Assembly: GCF_020740795.1 (NCBI RefSeq)
Contig: NC_067312.1
Span: 61,170,405-61,234,404, forward strand
Direction: 5' to 3'
Source: Apus apus
Lineage: Eukaryota; Chordata; Aves; Apodiformes; Apodidae
DNA: 64,000 nt
Shown here one piece after another: positions 31,201 to 46,200 of the stretch; position 1 is the stretch's first letter, and each line of letters opens with the position of its first letter. The position numbers and the translations under genes were made by a program. Below the pieces are notes generated by a model. That model made no database searches, was not told where the DNA came from, and saw only the letters and a program-made list of their open reading frames with translations.

Positions 31201-34200
31201 CTCCATTGTCTCAGAATATCTATTTTAGTTTTGCAGTATAATTAAAAAAGGCTCACACCTTTGTTAGTTTTCTGCTACTATGGCAACACTTCGGGATTTG
31301 TCAGATGTTTGCTCTCAGCCAAACATAAAGAAGTCATCTCTCTCGTTAGCAAAACCAACAAATACTGTTTTCATATTTGTGCACTTTTTTGTTTTGTGGA
31401 ATATGGAGAGTATTATGCCAATTCTGGAAAACACTGTTGTGTATAATTTAACAATTTGAAGAAGTAATTGATATTTTTTGTTTTTGTTTCTTCTGTCCCC
31501 TAAGAATAATCATGACTTCCTCAGCTGCTGGAATATATGGAAACTTTGGTCAGGCAAACTACAGTGCTGCAAAACTTGGCCTTTTGGGTCTTTCAAATAC
31601 AATTGCAATTGAAGGCAGGAAGTACAACATCCACTGCAACACAATTGCTCCTACTGCTGGATCCAGACTGACCCAGACCGTCATGCCACAAGGTGAATAG
31701 TTTAAGTTCTACATATACTGATATTTTTCAGTGAATGGAAGCACACCTAACTTCCTTATCTCTTATAAAATGCAAGTGATGTACACTTCATACACTGCTA
31801 ATTCATTATTCCTACTGTCTTTATTGTCTCCGAACTAAACATTGTCTGTTGTAAAGAATTCTTTCTGCAACAAGATAGAAGCAGTTTTTGTAAGTCACAA
31901 AAGCAGTTTCATGTGGCAAGGCTCTTTAATTATGGTATCTTTCAAGATCATCCTACTGTAGTGGAAAAGCTTGTTTGTTTCATCAGATGTGGAATTAGGT
32001 ATGTGAATAAGATGTCTGCACTTGTTATAATACTGTCTAATTGCAAAATACTGGGTTTTGCACAATACATCGTGTGTATTTTTTCATTCCATGATCAGCA
32101 GGAGATGCTTTTCTTTATTGCACAGTAACTTTTCCTTGAGTGCTTGAACAGGTTTTAACAGAGCACTGCATTGAGAAGTCACTATAAAGAGGATTGCAGG
32201 AGACAGCTCTGTGTAAAGCGTAAACTTAGGACAAACAGAGCAACTACTTAATTTGGTAAATGACCAGAAGAAAAAAAAAAAAGGAAAGAAAAAAGTCTAT
32301 GAAAGGAAATTACTTTCAGATAGTTTTCTAGAATCAGTCAATTTAATTTCCCTCAGTCACTTCTTTTTGTTAGTGATAGGCAGACTTATTATTTTTTCAG
32401 ACTGACATACAAGACATTACTCTTCAACATTTTGTATACAGTTATGCATGCAATGCATGCATGATTTTAAATGCATGATTCTGTTAGACTAAGAAAGTTT
32501 GTGCAAAGTATCCTGGTTTAGGTCTAAATAATCCAATGATCAGGAAATCTAGCACCTCTATAACTTGTAGGTTCCAGGGATTTATTGTACGCACTTACAG
32601 AAAAGTCACATACACTAAGCTTGTATACATGAGTTCCTGAGGCATAAAGTGAAGTTCAATAGCTGGATTTTCCTGAAGATATTTACATGGAGTGGTAAAA
32701 CTATCTTGGCACACTTACTGTTCTCTTGCTAGAACTCTAAATGCAGTTTGCATTTTTTGTTTGTTTTGTTTTTTTTTTTAAACTTCTAACACCTATTTCT
32801 TAATTCATTTAATAGTGGATTAATAGCATTAGTAGTAAGAATCTAGTGCTAATTTTTGAGGCTAAGTGGTGTGTGGTGTAAAGTGGAATGCCTTAAAAAA
32901 AGTCTAAGGAACGTACGATATGCCATATTAAATGGAGTTCAGTTTCCTTTTGCCTTTGTGAAAGTTCAGAAAATGAATTTCTGTTACTTCAGTTTGGCTG
33001 ATAAATATTACCTTTAATGCTACACTTTCACAGCTCTTCATCTGTTAGGGAATACTTGAAAATGCTTGCTGACTTTTTGCTGAGAAACAGCTATCTGTCT
33101 ATTGCTGTTGAAAGAATAATACTTTGAAAGATGAACATGGAAATTAAAGTTATTTTTAATTTTCAGACAGTGGATAGATTATGTGGTAAGAGCTGCCTGG
33201 GCAACCATGGTCTTCTCCATGACAATACCTCCATTTTCTGATACTTTTTGCTTGTACCAGATGGTAATGAAAATCCCAAAATAGAAGTGATACATAAATT
33301 TAGCATGTTGATAATTCCTGATATCTAATTTGGAAATACCAGCATTTCCAAGTGGGATGTTTCTCAAATACACAGCAGCTGCAATTCTTTTCATACTGTC
33401 TTTTCTTTAAAAGTGACTAGCAAATTAAAAGGAAAATTACTGAGGTATGTCTCCATTGGGATTATGTGTAGCTGTCCTGTCCTTGTTTAAGGCTTCATGT
33501 CAGATGGAAATTTAGGAAGGTATCTGGCTTTGCAATCAGAATGTTAAGGTGTTCCCAACATTTAGACAGCCTTTCATCTGTTTGGCTGAGAACCAGTGTC
33601 ATTGGGTTTGGAGGCATACACGTCTCAGGAGTTGTTCATATTTAATGAATCCTTTAATGTTTAATTTCATTTGTCATTTCTTTTCATGGCAGAACACTGT
33701 TGGTTAAATTTTCCCTGACTCTGCTGTTCATCAGAAGGTGTTACAGTAAGAACAACTTGGTGAAATCATACAGTATTTCTATGTTATGATTCCCCTCTCC
33801 TATTTGCTCTAGATCTGGTAGATGCTTTCAAACCAGAGTACGTTGCTCCCTTAGTTGTTTGGCTTTGCCACGAGAGCTGTGTGGAGAATGGCAGTCTGTT
33901 TGAGGTAATTTTTTTTATTTTCTCTTTCTTTCCTGTGTTTCCCTCCCTTTACTCCTTCCCCTGAAATCAGGAATTTGCTTTAGCCTGTTCAGTCTTAACC
34001 TTTTTGTTGAAACTGAATTATCATGTTAGATACTACATGCTCAGTATAGGCAGAATAAATGTTGACCCTGTTGTGCTGTGTGTGACGTAGGGCAGGAACA
34101 ACTGTGTGAAATTCTGGTGTGTGCTCAAAATATTATGGATTTGATTGTTACAGTTCTTACTGTACTCCTATAAATTTGAAAAAGTATCAGAGTAACTACT

Positions 34201-37200
34201 TTGAAAGAAGTTTTTGTTTTCTAAATCATTCAAACACAGAAAGTAACTTGGAATAAGGTTTAATTATTTAGTTATGGAATACATCATAGGTGTTGTTATC
34301 AAACTGCTAGCTCACAAATCAGATGGAAGCTGTGATCTTGGTTTTTGGAGTTTTGTGTTGCTCATGTTCTAGTGCTTAACTAAACTGTTAAATGCAACTA
34401 GCAGTAGTTCAGAAATTTTTACTATGCTGAGTTTGTTCTGAAGTGTAATTTTCTTTCTCTACATTATCAAAAATTACTTTTTAACATGTGGTAAGCTGAT
34501 TATTTTCTTTTTTCTTGGCAGGTAGGAGCTGGATGGATTGGAAAATGTAAGTACTCTGTGTTGCAGGATTGATTCTATTTATTTATTTATTTATTTTAAA
34601 TTGACAACCAAAGTGTGCAAATCATCTTTGCAGTTAACCACTGCTCAAGACATTTTTATTTAGTGAGAGAAGATAAGCAAAGGCCCTAGGGTTCTGAGGG
34701 GACTGCTTATTTTGGATGAAGTCACAAATTTCACTGCACATGGGAGAACATAACTTAGTTATGTGCTTTGTTATACTTTGGAGCTGACTAATAGTAACTG
34801 AAAATCTAGCTAAATAATCTTAACTCTTGAATCCTGAGGATATAATTTAAGTCAAGAAAAGTCTCAATTTTTGGTGCTAAGTATATACTGCTGCCTTTTC
34901 TTCAATTTTTAATTGTATAAAAGTAGCACATGCTGGTGAACAGGCAGCTTTTTAGTTGTTTTCTACCTTTATTTATACTGCTATAAAAATACCAGTGATA
35001 TGCATTAACGTGTTGAGGCATTTCTACTTTTTAATAACCAGTAACTATGCTAGCTGGATATTTTCCTTCAGTGAATATAGTAACTAGCTTAAATATGAAC
35101 CTAAAGAAGACTAACAGTCAATACTGAGGGCTTGTGAGATGTAAAACTTAACTGAGTGTGTGAAATGTATTAACTTTTTTCCTAATTATGTTGAACCTCG
35201 TACCAGCATTATTTTCCTGAGCTGTTAAAGGACTTTTCAGCCTACATGAATATCACCAGGGTGTTGGAAGTAGGACAATTAATTCAAGAGATGGTTCCCC
35301 TCTCTTGCAAAACATTTTTTTTTTCCCATTTGACAAAGATTTTGTATGTTTCTAACTAGCTGTAAGTGTTATTGGGGCACTAGAATAGCTTTTCCCAGGC
35401 AGTGTATTAAACAATTAAACAGATTAAACAAATTGGGGTAGTAGTGTAACACCTTTTGCTACCACAGGGAGCTGAGATTTGATACAGAGAAAAATCTGTG
35501 GCTTCTCTCTAGTAAGAAAATACAATTTTTCATTATTTTAATGACTACTGTTGAAGTTTTTTAAATGAAACAAAGTTGTTACTAAGGTAGCAGTATGGTT
35601 TTATTAAGGTATTTATTTACCAGTATGATGTCTATTGCTAATTAAGAGCAAAGCCAATTTGACAGATTAAGGATTAGTTGCAGTCCAGGTAGTCCATGTC
35701 CTTCCAGAACTGACTTCACACACGCACAGAATCACCAAGGCTGGAAAAGACCTTTAAGATCATCAGGTCCAGCCTATGACCAACACCACCACACTGGCTA
35801 GACCATGGCACTAAGTGCCAAATCCAGGCTTTCCAGGGACAAGGCCTCCACCACTTCCCTGGGCAGTCTATTCCAATGTCTAGTCACCCTCTCTGTGACG
35901 AAGTGCTTCCTAATATCCAGCCTAAACCTCCCCTGGAGCAGCTTGTGCTCTCTTGTCCTGTTACTAGTTGCCTGGGAAAAGAGCCCAGCCCCCACCTGAC
36001 TACAACCTCCCTTCAGATAGTTGAAGAGAGTGCTAAGGTCCCCCCTGACTCATCTCCTCTTCAGGCTAAACAACCCCGGCTCCGTCAGCCTATCCCTATA
36101 AGACTTTCCCTCTAGTCCTTTCACCAGCCTTGTTGCTCTCATCTGGACCTGCTCCAGCACCTCAATATTCTTCTTGAAGTGAGGGGCCCAGACTACACAC
36201 AGTACTCGAGGTGAGGTCTCACTAGTGCTGAGTACAGGGGCAGAATCACATCCCTACTCCTGCTGGCCACACTATTTCTGATACAAGCCAGGATGCCATT
36301 GGCCTCCCAGGCCACCTGGGCACTGTGCTGGCTCATGTTCAACCAGCTGTCAACCAGTGCTCCCAGGTCCCTCTCTGCTGGGCTGCTCTCCAGCCACTCT
36401 TCCCCGAGTCTGTAGCGCTGCCTGGGGTCATTATGGCCAAAGTGCAGGACCCTGCACTTGGTCTTGTTGAATTTCATGCCATTGGCCTTGGCCCATCGAC
36501 GCAGCCTGTTCAGGTCCTCCTGCAACTTCTTCCTGCCCCCCAGTAAATTCACACTGCCCCCCAATCCCACAACTTGGTGTAATCCGTGAATTTACTAAGG
36601 GTGGACTCAATCCCCACATCTGGGTCATCAGTAAAGATGCTGAACAGGGCTGGGCCCAGTACTGATCCCTGGGGGACACTGCTGATCACTGGATGCCAGC
36701 TGGATGCAGCTCCATTCACCATCACTCTCTGGGCCTGGGCATCCAACCAGGTTTTAACCCAGCAAAGGGTGCACCTGTCTAAGCTGTGGATTGCTGGCTG
36801 CTCCATGAGGATGCTGTGGGAGACTGTGTCAAAGGCCTTGCTTAGGCTGAGGTAGCCACATCCACAGCCTTCCTCTCATCCACTAGGCAGTCATAAAAGG
36901 AGACTAGATTGGTCAGGCAGGACCTTCCTTTCCAAAACGCATGTTGGCTGGACCTGATCCCCTGATTGTCTTCTACATGCTGCTTGATGGCACTCGGGAT
37001 GATCTGTTCCATAATCTTGCCAGGCCCTGAGGACAGGCTGACAGGCCTCTAGTTCCCTGGATCCTCCTTCCAGCCCTTCTTGTGGATGGGCTTCACATTT
37101 GCCAATCTCCAGTCATCTGGCACCTCCCCAGTCAGCCAGGACTGGTGATAAATGATGGGGAGCAGCTTAGCCAGTTCTTCCACCAGCTCCCTCAGCACCC

Positions 37201-40200
37201 TAGGATGAATCCCATTTCACATTAGCCTTTCCAGTTTCTCAAGTTGCAGTATTGAAATCCAACTTCAGGGACCATTTGGAAGTGCTGGTTTCTGGTATTA
37301 CAGAATCATAGAATCATTAAAGTTGGAAAAGACCTTCAAGATCATCAACTCCAACCATCAGCCCTACACCATCATGACCACTAAACCATCTCCTGAAATA
37401 CCATTTCTACCCATTTTATTTACCACCTCCAGGGACAGTGCCTCTGCCATCTCCCTGGTTTCTGTTCCAATGCCTCACCACTATTTTCTGTGAAGAAATT
37501 TTTCCTGATATCCAATGTGAACCTCTCCTGGTGCAGCTTGATGTAATTTCCTCTTGTCCTGTCACTAGTCACTAGGGAGAAGAGGCCGACACCCACCTCA
37601 CTAGAACCGCTTTTCAGGTAGCCATATAGAGCAATGAGGTCTTCCCTCAGCCTCCTCTTCTCCAGGCTGAACAACCCCAGCTCCCTCAGCCTTTCCTCAT
37701 AATACCTGTTCTCCAGACTGCTAATCTGCCTAGTTGCCCTTCTCTGCACCGTCTCCAGCATCAAGATGTCCTTTCTGTACTGTGGTGCCCAGAACTGCAC
37801 ACAGTACTTGAGGTGTGGTATTCTTGGGTATTTGCATTCTTTCATAGATAACAAGTGGTTTTCACATTTCCCTTACAGTTTTCTAAGACTTTCAGAAGAT
37901 TTCTAAGCATTAGTAGCCAAAAATCGTATTAGATAAGTGTCTGTTGATACATAAACAACTAGGTGCAACTTTCCACTAAACAGAATCCTAAATCTGAGGT
38001 AATAATTTCAGAGAGCAACCAGTCTATTGTGGCTTTAATGAAACTTAAAACCACTGCTATTCCTTTCCTAAATGTTAAAGCTTTTAATATTTTAAAGCCC
38101 TTTTAACCCAGCTTGATTTTAGACTGGTGAGTTAAATTGGAGTATTAAAAACCTTTCCTTTCTTGCACCATCTTGAAAGTAGTGGCATAGATGAAAGATT
38201 TAAATAAACTAAAATATTTTTTTTGTTTACTTGAACTCTGGCTCGTGTTTCCCATTAGTGCGCTGGGAGCGATCCTTGGGTGCTATTGTCAGAGGAAAGA
38301 ATCAGCCAATGACAGCGGAAGCAGTGAGAAATCAGTGGGAGAAGGTCTGTGACTTTGATAATGCCAGCAAACCCAGAAGTATCCAAGGTAAAGGAGACTT
38401 TGATAATGTGGATAGTTTAGGCAAGCAAAGTTAAGAAGAGAATGCTTTCTTTTCAGATATTTGCTGAAACTACTTCAGAAAGTCCACAGAACCAGTGATT
38501 TCTTTCATAAACATGTAACCCTAGTGATGTACTCTTTCAATACAGTCAGATCTTTTTAAAGAAACTTGTGTTCTTACCTGTAGAATTAAGACAGTTTTAT
38601 CTTTCTTAAGAGTTCCTAGGGAAGTGACATCACTGTCATTCCATGTATTACAGCCAGACTATTAGTTGTTTGTTACTTGATTGCACTTTCATTCAGGTAG
38701 TAGCAGTGTAATAGAGAGATTGTATTTTCAGTCCTGGAATCTTGTTTTTCAGTAGACATTTCCATACCAAAAAACTCAGACGAAGTAATTCAGTTCTTCC
38801 TTACTGCCTTGTATTCCTGGGTAACATCACCCCGTTGGCTGGTGACCAAGATGACTATCTGGTCCAATGCTTTGTTTACTTTCCTTGTTCTTTCCCATAT
38901 TTTTTTTTTTAACCAAAATGATTCAGATCTTCCCTGTTGCCATACTTGCTTCTCTTTTATATTCCAGATTTTCTCTTTGTTTTCTTATGCGTCCCTTTAT
39001 TTAGATCCGTAGTTGTGATAGTTCATAGAAGAACAGTATGGACTAATGTTTCCAGCTGCTTTCCAAAATTCCTTTAGATGTTACATTTAGCTTGTTAGTG
39101 TGAGTTACTTATGCTTAGTATCACTGATGGTTATTTGGTTTTTATGAGTATCTTTATTTAGGTTAAATATTGAGTACTCATCAAATTATGAAATACCAGC
39201 ATTTAAGTGTTTGGGACAGAGGGAAAGAGGCATGTTATGTTCAATGCCTGTTTAGTTTAAAAGATACTTAGATACACAGACATATTTAGCCTGTTGGTCC
39301 TGAAATCCATTATGGCATTTTGTTAAAACCTTAGGGATATGTTTTTAGAGGCCCAAACCAAAACCAGAATAGGATATACTTTGTGCTTTCCCTCAGGTCT
39401 CGGAAGAGGAATATAACCAGCCACACAGTAGTTCTGTATCATCTTACTCACTGTTTTCTCTGAGCTTTGGCTTATAGATATCCCATTTCCGAATGTATGT
39501 GAGTTTATAAATGTTCTCTGTCCTGCTATGGCATGATGTTTATAACAACCTAATTCCAGCTTTATAGCATCTGCTCTGTTCTCCAGCCTGTCACATGCAT
39601 TATGTTATTTTTATGGGTTGCTAGCTACATGGGCTTTTCTTTTGGAAGTTGCTTCAGTGCTACATGTGACATTCCACATTTTTCTCTTGATGCTATTTGG
39701 AGAAAAAAATGAGTAAGATTTTGGGCTTCTAAAGTAAACATGCTTACAATACAACATAGTAGGTTTCTACAGTCAAGAAATTATAAATACTACATTAGCA
39801 TGAATCTCCCATGCAGTGTATGTACCTTATCTTCTGTTTTGTTATGACCTTAGCCAAAATACAGCATTGTGCTTTTGGTGACATAGAGCCATGGATACTA
39901 CCAGGCTGAGTGAAAACTCTTGCATTGAGGAAAATTCTGAACAAGTTAGCTGAATAGAATTTTATTTCTATATTAAAACTTTTTTCCACTATCAAAATCT
40001 TCACTTTAATGTTTGAACTGCTAAATAAGGGAAACCAATAGAGTGCTTGCATTAAAAATGAAAAGCTACAATACCTAGTATCTGTAAGTTAAAACTCCTC
40101 TGGAAGAGTTCATTAGTTTCAGTAATTTGATGCTGTGAAGAGCAATCATGTACTAACCATTATGTAAAATTATTTTTAAAAAAATCAATTAGTTAAAGTA

Positions 40201-43200
40201 CTTGCTTATAATAGAAAATCCCATAATTAGAGATGTTAATCTTGTTTCATAATTTGGGCATACTGATAAGAAAAGTTTGACTTTATTCATTCTAGATTAC
40301 AAAAGGATTGGAGCATCATATATTGGTTGGTGTTTTTCTTAAAGGTAGATTTTTTTGCATGTGTAACAATCATACGTAAGTGGATTCACTTGCACATTTT
40401 TTTTTCACTTAAAATTCTCCTTTTTTCCAAGCACAGGGCAAAGTCATTCTCTTAAAGGGAAACAAATTAAATCTGATTTATTGTTTTATTATTATCTAAT
40501 TATTAAATCTAATAAATTACATGAATGATTGTTCATTGAGAGCCCTTTCTAGCAAAACACTCACTTGGTGTTTTAAGTGCAGCACATTCATAGTTTTAGC
40601 AAAAGAAATTTGGCTGGTTTTGCTGAACTCCTGAAGACTAAATGGAGGTACTGTTTCATCTTTGTTTTAGAGTGGTCTTTTAAGAAATGAAAACTTCACA
40701 TTCTTTTTACCAAAACCTGTTTGAATTAAAAGATTTGAAGGATTTTTTGTCCATCTTTTTTTTTTTTTACTTTTTTTTAAGCATTTCCTAATTTTGGAGG
40801 CTTAATATGTGCTCTTGGCATGTAAACTGAATCAACCAAAAAACCTTCTTAATTGTGTACCAGAATATGATTTTATAGAGTTTGTGCCATTTTAATTAAT
40901 AGGAAATAACTACTTGTCCCTTGATTTGGCAATAGATGTTAATTAATGACTTACTGAAGTTTCTCAGATATCATGATAATGCGCTTAGCTAAGCAATCTT
41001 TCTTGATAGTTACCCTGTGTCTTTCTAGACAAGCTGATTGTTCAGTACGATCTTTTGCCCAAGCTCCTTCTCTTATCCCGATAGCTATCCTACACAGTTG
41101 GTTTAACTGACTGTGCCTGGCTTTGTACTTTCCTTTTAATTCAAGTGTCTCTGAATGTTCACTCTAGTTATTCCCTAAACTTTACAGACTTGATCCTTAA
41201 TGTGCTTGGAAAAGTTCTGGGAGTTCCTCTGAACTCCCACACAGTTTCAGGCATAGTCCTGTTAGGTAGCAAAATAAACAATTACTTGTGTGTTCACTAT
41301 ACTATGTCATTTTAACAACAGAAAATTCTGAGAACAGATACTTTTTTTTAATTTTATTTTTTTTTTTAAGAAGCCATGTGAGAATTTAAGCATTAGGAAG
41401 TTGGAGAATTGGAAGATGTAGTTTTGCTGGCATCTATTCTCCTACATTCCCTTTACCAGAAGGGAAGGTAACCATCTACTTAACACAACATGAAAATTTT
41501 TCTGCCTCTGAGGCAGCAGTGAATCTGCAGCTAAAGCTTTTTCCTAATTTGTATTATGATGTTAATTTTCTTACTAATGATTAAACTGAAATAATAGTTT
41601 TAACTTAGTTTATACCACTTCAGAACAAGGTAGAAAACTTTCAAGAAGGTAAGAAGAGCATAATCAGAGCCTTAAGGGTTAGGACACAGAGTCAACTTAC
41701 AGTGTACATTAGAGTCACTGCAACTGGCTCCCTGTATGCCCGTAGGCAGCAGCAGTTGCAGAAAAATGTGACTTGGCTTAAGAAGTACCAGTAAAGAATC
41801 ACTAGGGCTCTGATTTGCAGCTGATCTAGTAAGCTGATGTATTTGTCATAGTAGGGTGATTCCATGTTTTGAGATACTGATAGGTCCTAGGCTCTTGTGT
41901 CTGTGCATAAGCAGAAGGACCAAATGCAGTGTGACGCAGAACCTTCTGAATGTGCGGTGTGTGTGCAGTAGGTCATAACTGCATACTGCACTGCATGTTG
42001 ACATGTTGTCTCCTTGTTTTTTCCTGTCAGACAAAACTAGATCCAGTAGCTGTAGCCTCCACAGTGCACTACTTGCTCTTGTGTCCTAGTCCAATTCTTC
42101 CTGATATGCAAAGGGAGAAACCAGATTGTTTTGTGAGATAGTTGGAAGACAACAATATGTGTCTTTCAGACTGTATACTGTATACAGCATTCTGTGGTAG
42201 GTATTGCAGAGGTTAGTATGTTTCATTGTTTTATTAACTAGGAAAACAGAACTACTGATTTATGTCACCCATATGAGGCTATCTCTCTCTGTCTTTATTT
42301 CCTCCTATGTTTTGAAGATACGAGCCAGTATCATAACTATTCTGTACTTAATGCAATAATCAAAGCTGCTCTTTCAAGGTGTAACCCTGCCTCATGTGAA
42401 AGATTCGTGTCTGGTCAACTGCTAGAATATAGAATATATGTAAATCTAATTATATGCTTGTACAGTTTGTTGTACCAGAGAGCAAAAGAGCAGTAAAGAC
42501 TAAAATAAATCACTGCGTTGAGACGTTTCAGTTGCGTGCTGCTATAGCAGTCCCTGGAAGATGAAGGGAGTATGTCAGCACTGTGGTTCTTAACTGTAAG
42601 AATTCTGTAACATGTAATTCAGGGGAAAAAAGAATTTATTAAAACATTTTTTAAAAGAGCTTTGCTGCCAGTATTCTAGTAGCTTACTTAAGCTTTTCAG
42701 GCAACCTAAAGGAGCAGCATCTTAAAAGTTGCTTTGATATTAAAGGATGAAAACCATTCTGAAACATACAGCATAACATAAACTTTCTGCGATACCTCTC
42801 AAGAAATTTGGGGCCTAGAAGCATAGATATATCTCATGCTGTTGATATCTGTCACAGAAATAAAGAAATAAACCCAGGAGTTCTTGAAATAATATTCCAT
42901 CCTTCATGACAGTTTTTTTCTGCATACATATGCTTTGAAAGCCAATAAAAGTGTTACTGATTTATTTTTATGTGACCTGGATCAAGTGCTGTTGCAGATT
43001 ACAAATGTAATAGCAGGCCAACATTTAAAACAAGTTTTGGTGGGGCCTTTAAAAGCTAGCATTTTAGAAAGGAGGATCATGGAAACTACTGACCTGCCAG
43101 CCTCACCTCTGAGCCTGGGTAGATCATGGAATAGATTCTCCCAAAAGGTATGTTAAGGCACATGGATTCCACGGAGGTGATTTAAGACAGCCTGCATTGC

Positions 43201-46200
43201 TTCATCAAGGACAAGTCCTGCCTGACCAACCTAGTGGTCTTCTATGATGGAGCAACTGCATCAGTGGTTGAAGAAGGAGCTACACGTGTCCTTTATCTGG
43301 GCTTCTGTGAGGCTTTGACACAGTCCTTTACAACATCTTTCTAAATTGGAGAGATATGTATTTGATGGAGTGGACTGCTCAGTGGATAAAAAATTGTTTG
43401 GATGGCTGCATCCAGAAGGTAATCGTCAATGACTCAATGTTGAAATAGAGATGAGTGAAGAGTAGTATCCCTCAGAGGTCTGTACTGGGACTAGTACTGT
43501 TTAGTATATTTGTCAATGACATAGACAGTGGTATTGAGTGCACTCTCAGCAAATTTGCAGATGACACCAAGGTCAGTGATGTGGTTGACATGCCTGAGGG
43601 ACAGGATGCCATTCAGGGGGACCTGGACAAGCTAGAGAAGTGTGCCCATATGAACCTCATGATGTTCCACAAGGTCAAGTGCAAGGTCCTGCACTTGGGT
43701 CAGGGCAAGCCCCAGGATCAATACAAGCTGGGGGAAAGGGTGGGAGGAAGGGACAACTAGCCATTACCAACTGGCTGCTGGACACTCATTTCTACATCAG
43801 CAACTCAGTGCTGGGGCACCTACATGCCAACCAGCAGGTGGCATTTTTTCAGCATGGAGAACAGAACCTCAGGGACCAGGTGGCTCTGCTCATGGTCCTC
43901 TGATTTTTGCAAGGAAGCTGTGTATGTATAGGGGAGTTCAAGTGTATGAGTCACACAATTTGTAAAATTAAAAGTTAATTATGAGATATTATGATCAGCT
44001 CATTTAAAGTTGCAGTCCTGAACATCACTTTTAAAAACTGTGTTTTGATGTTTTTTAAGTGCATCTGTTTAACATCACTTTTATAAAATGTTTCTGGATG
44101 TTTTGCAAACTGCATTTGTTTAACATAATGTTCAAAAAATTCCACCAGCCAGTTGTTGGTGGTGAGATGGTGGCATCCAGTTGGCAGTGTCCATTCAGCA
44201 GTGACCAGTTGTCCTAGACCCAGCTGGGGTATAAAGGGCTTGAGAGCAGCCTTGTGGAGAAGGACTTGGTGGTACTGGTGGATAAAAAGTTAGACGTGAG
44301 CTGGTGAGGTGCGCTAACAGCCCAGGGGCTGTCTGCGGCTGCATCAAAAGAAGCATGACCAGCAAGTCAAGGGAGGGGGCACAAAGTGGTCAGAGGGCTT
44401 AAACACCTCTCCTTTGAAGAAAGGCTAAGAGAGAAGAGGAGACTCTGGGGAGACCTTATTGCAACGTGTCATTACTTACAAGGGGCTTGTAAGAAAGAGG
44501 AAGACAAACATTTTGGCAGGGCTTGTTGCAATAGGACAGGGAGTAATAATTTTTTAACTAAATGAGGGGAGATTTAGACTAGATATAAGGAAGAAATTTG
44601 TGACAATGAGGGTGGTGAAGCACTGGAATAGGTTGCCCAGAGAGGTCAGAGATACCCCATCCTTGGAAGCATTCAAGCTCAGGTTGGACAGGGCTCTGAG
44701 CAACCTGATCTACTTGAAGATGTCCCTGCTTATTGCAGCAGCAGGTTGGACTAGCTGACCTTTAAAGTTCCCTTCCAACCCAGAGTATTCTATGATTTGT
44801 CTAGTGTTCATCCAGACACTAGACAGCTCACCAATTTGAGAGTCCATTTACATAATACATTTTGGAAGAAAGACTCCTTGAAAATAAGATTGTAGTCTTC
44901 TGCACCATTATTAAATTACAGGTTGCCTTTATACTGTTTTTCTTAATGATGTAATTACATGTAAAATACATGTTAGTAATCTTCTTTTCGGATGTCACCT
45001 TTAAGAGTGATAGTTCTGTGCCTGCATGGAAGTGGGTTGTGAAAATGAAAAGTTGCAGAAACATTCAGGTTTACTTGGACATCAAAGCTGTGTTTTGCCT
45101 TGAAGGTTTAAAAGAAATGTGAAAGTCTTTCTTTGGGTCATGCAAGAAAGCAGATAGTTTGTTACTTCTCCCAGCAGCTCAGCTCTGCTTTTTCTTCATT
45201 CACTTCATGTAGGAAAAAAGGGATAAAGGGATTGCCTTTTAAAGGGTTCACATAAATTGCAAATCACAGAATCACCAAAGCTGGAAAAGATCATCAAGTC
45301 CGGCCTATGACCTAACACCATCACATCGTCTAGAGAATTGCACTAAGTGCCACATCCAGCCTTTCCTTGAACACATCCAGGGATGGTGCCTCCACCACTT
45401 CCCTAGGAAGTCCATTCCAATGTCTAATCACCCTCCTCTGTGAGGAAGTGCTTCCTAATATCCAACCTAAACCTCTCTTGGCACGACTAGAGGCTGTGCC
45501 CTCTTGTCTTGTCACTAGTTGCCTGGGAGAAGAGCCTAGCCCCCACTAGACTACAACCTCCCTTCAAGTAGTTCAAGAGACTGATAAGGTCCCCCTGAGT
45601 CTCCTCCAGGCTAAACAACCCCAGCTCCCTCACCCGATCCCTATAAGATTTTCCCTCTAGTCCCTTTGCACATTTTTTTTGTCATGAGATTCAGGCCACA
45701 ACAAAACATTATAATGGTTTCCCAGGCAGTGAGACTGGGTTTAGGAAATCAATATTCTGCAAGAAGGTATGCAGCTAACTTGTATGGTATTTAGGGCAGT
45801 TCTGTATAATAGACTAGCAGGTTGTTACTCCAAGCAAAAGTGCACATTGGTATACCTACAGGGGTTTTGAAGTGGAAGGGAGCAGCTCCAAGCTAACGTA
45901 GTTAAATAATGATTTGGAGTTCTTCTAATGTAAACACTTTTTAATTTTTCTGTGCATGATTCTCACAACTTTGATTCTTTCTAATACAGAAGTGTTTAAT
46001 ACTTATTTTAGCCATATAAACTTCAAGGAGCAACCTGTTCTCGATGGCCTGCCTTTACCATTGTTGAGTTCTGTATCTCAGCCATGCATTGTCTCACTTG
46101 CAATCTTGACATTGCTCAAACCTCAGACTTACTCATTATTTATGTGACTTGAGAAGGAGAGTAACCACCAGGAGATGAGATCTGTTACTTGTATTGCAAA

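Larger units (their letters stand above)
34547..38258 (+). other. HSD17B4 intron 10
   Basis: 3.7 kb with a (TTTA)n patch near 34576-34594 and two antisense CR1 fragments occupying 35726-37822. The remainder is unremarkable. Confidence 0.8.

Noticed and set aside
33179..33394. A 71-codon minus-strand frame in HSD17B4 intron 8 with one hydrophobic segment
   Set aside because: It loosely suggests a small membrane protein or an old retrocopy, but I could not match it to any family and there is no poly-A tail or target duplication. A protein search would settle it.
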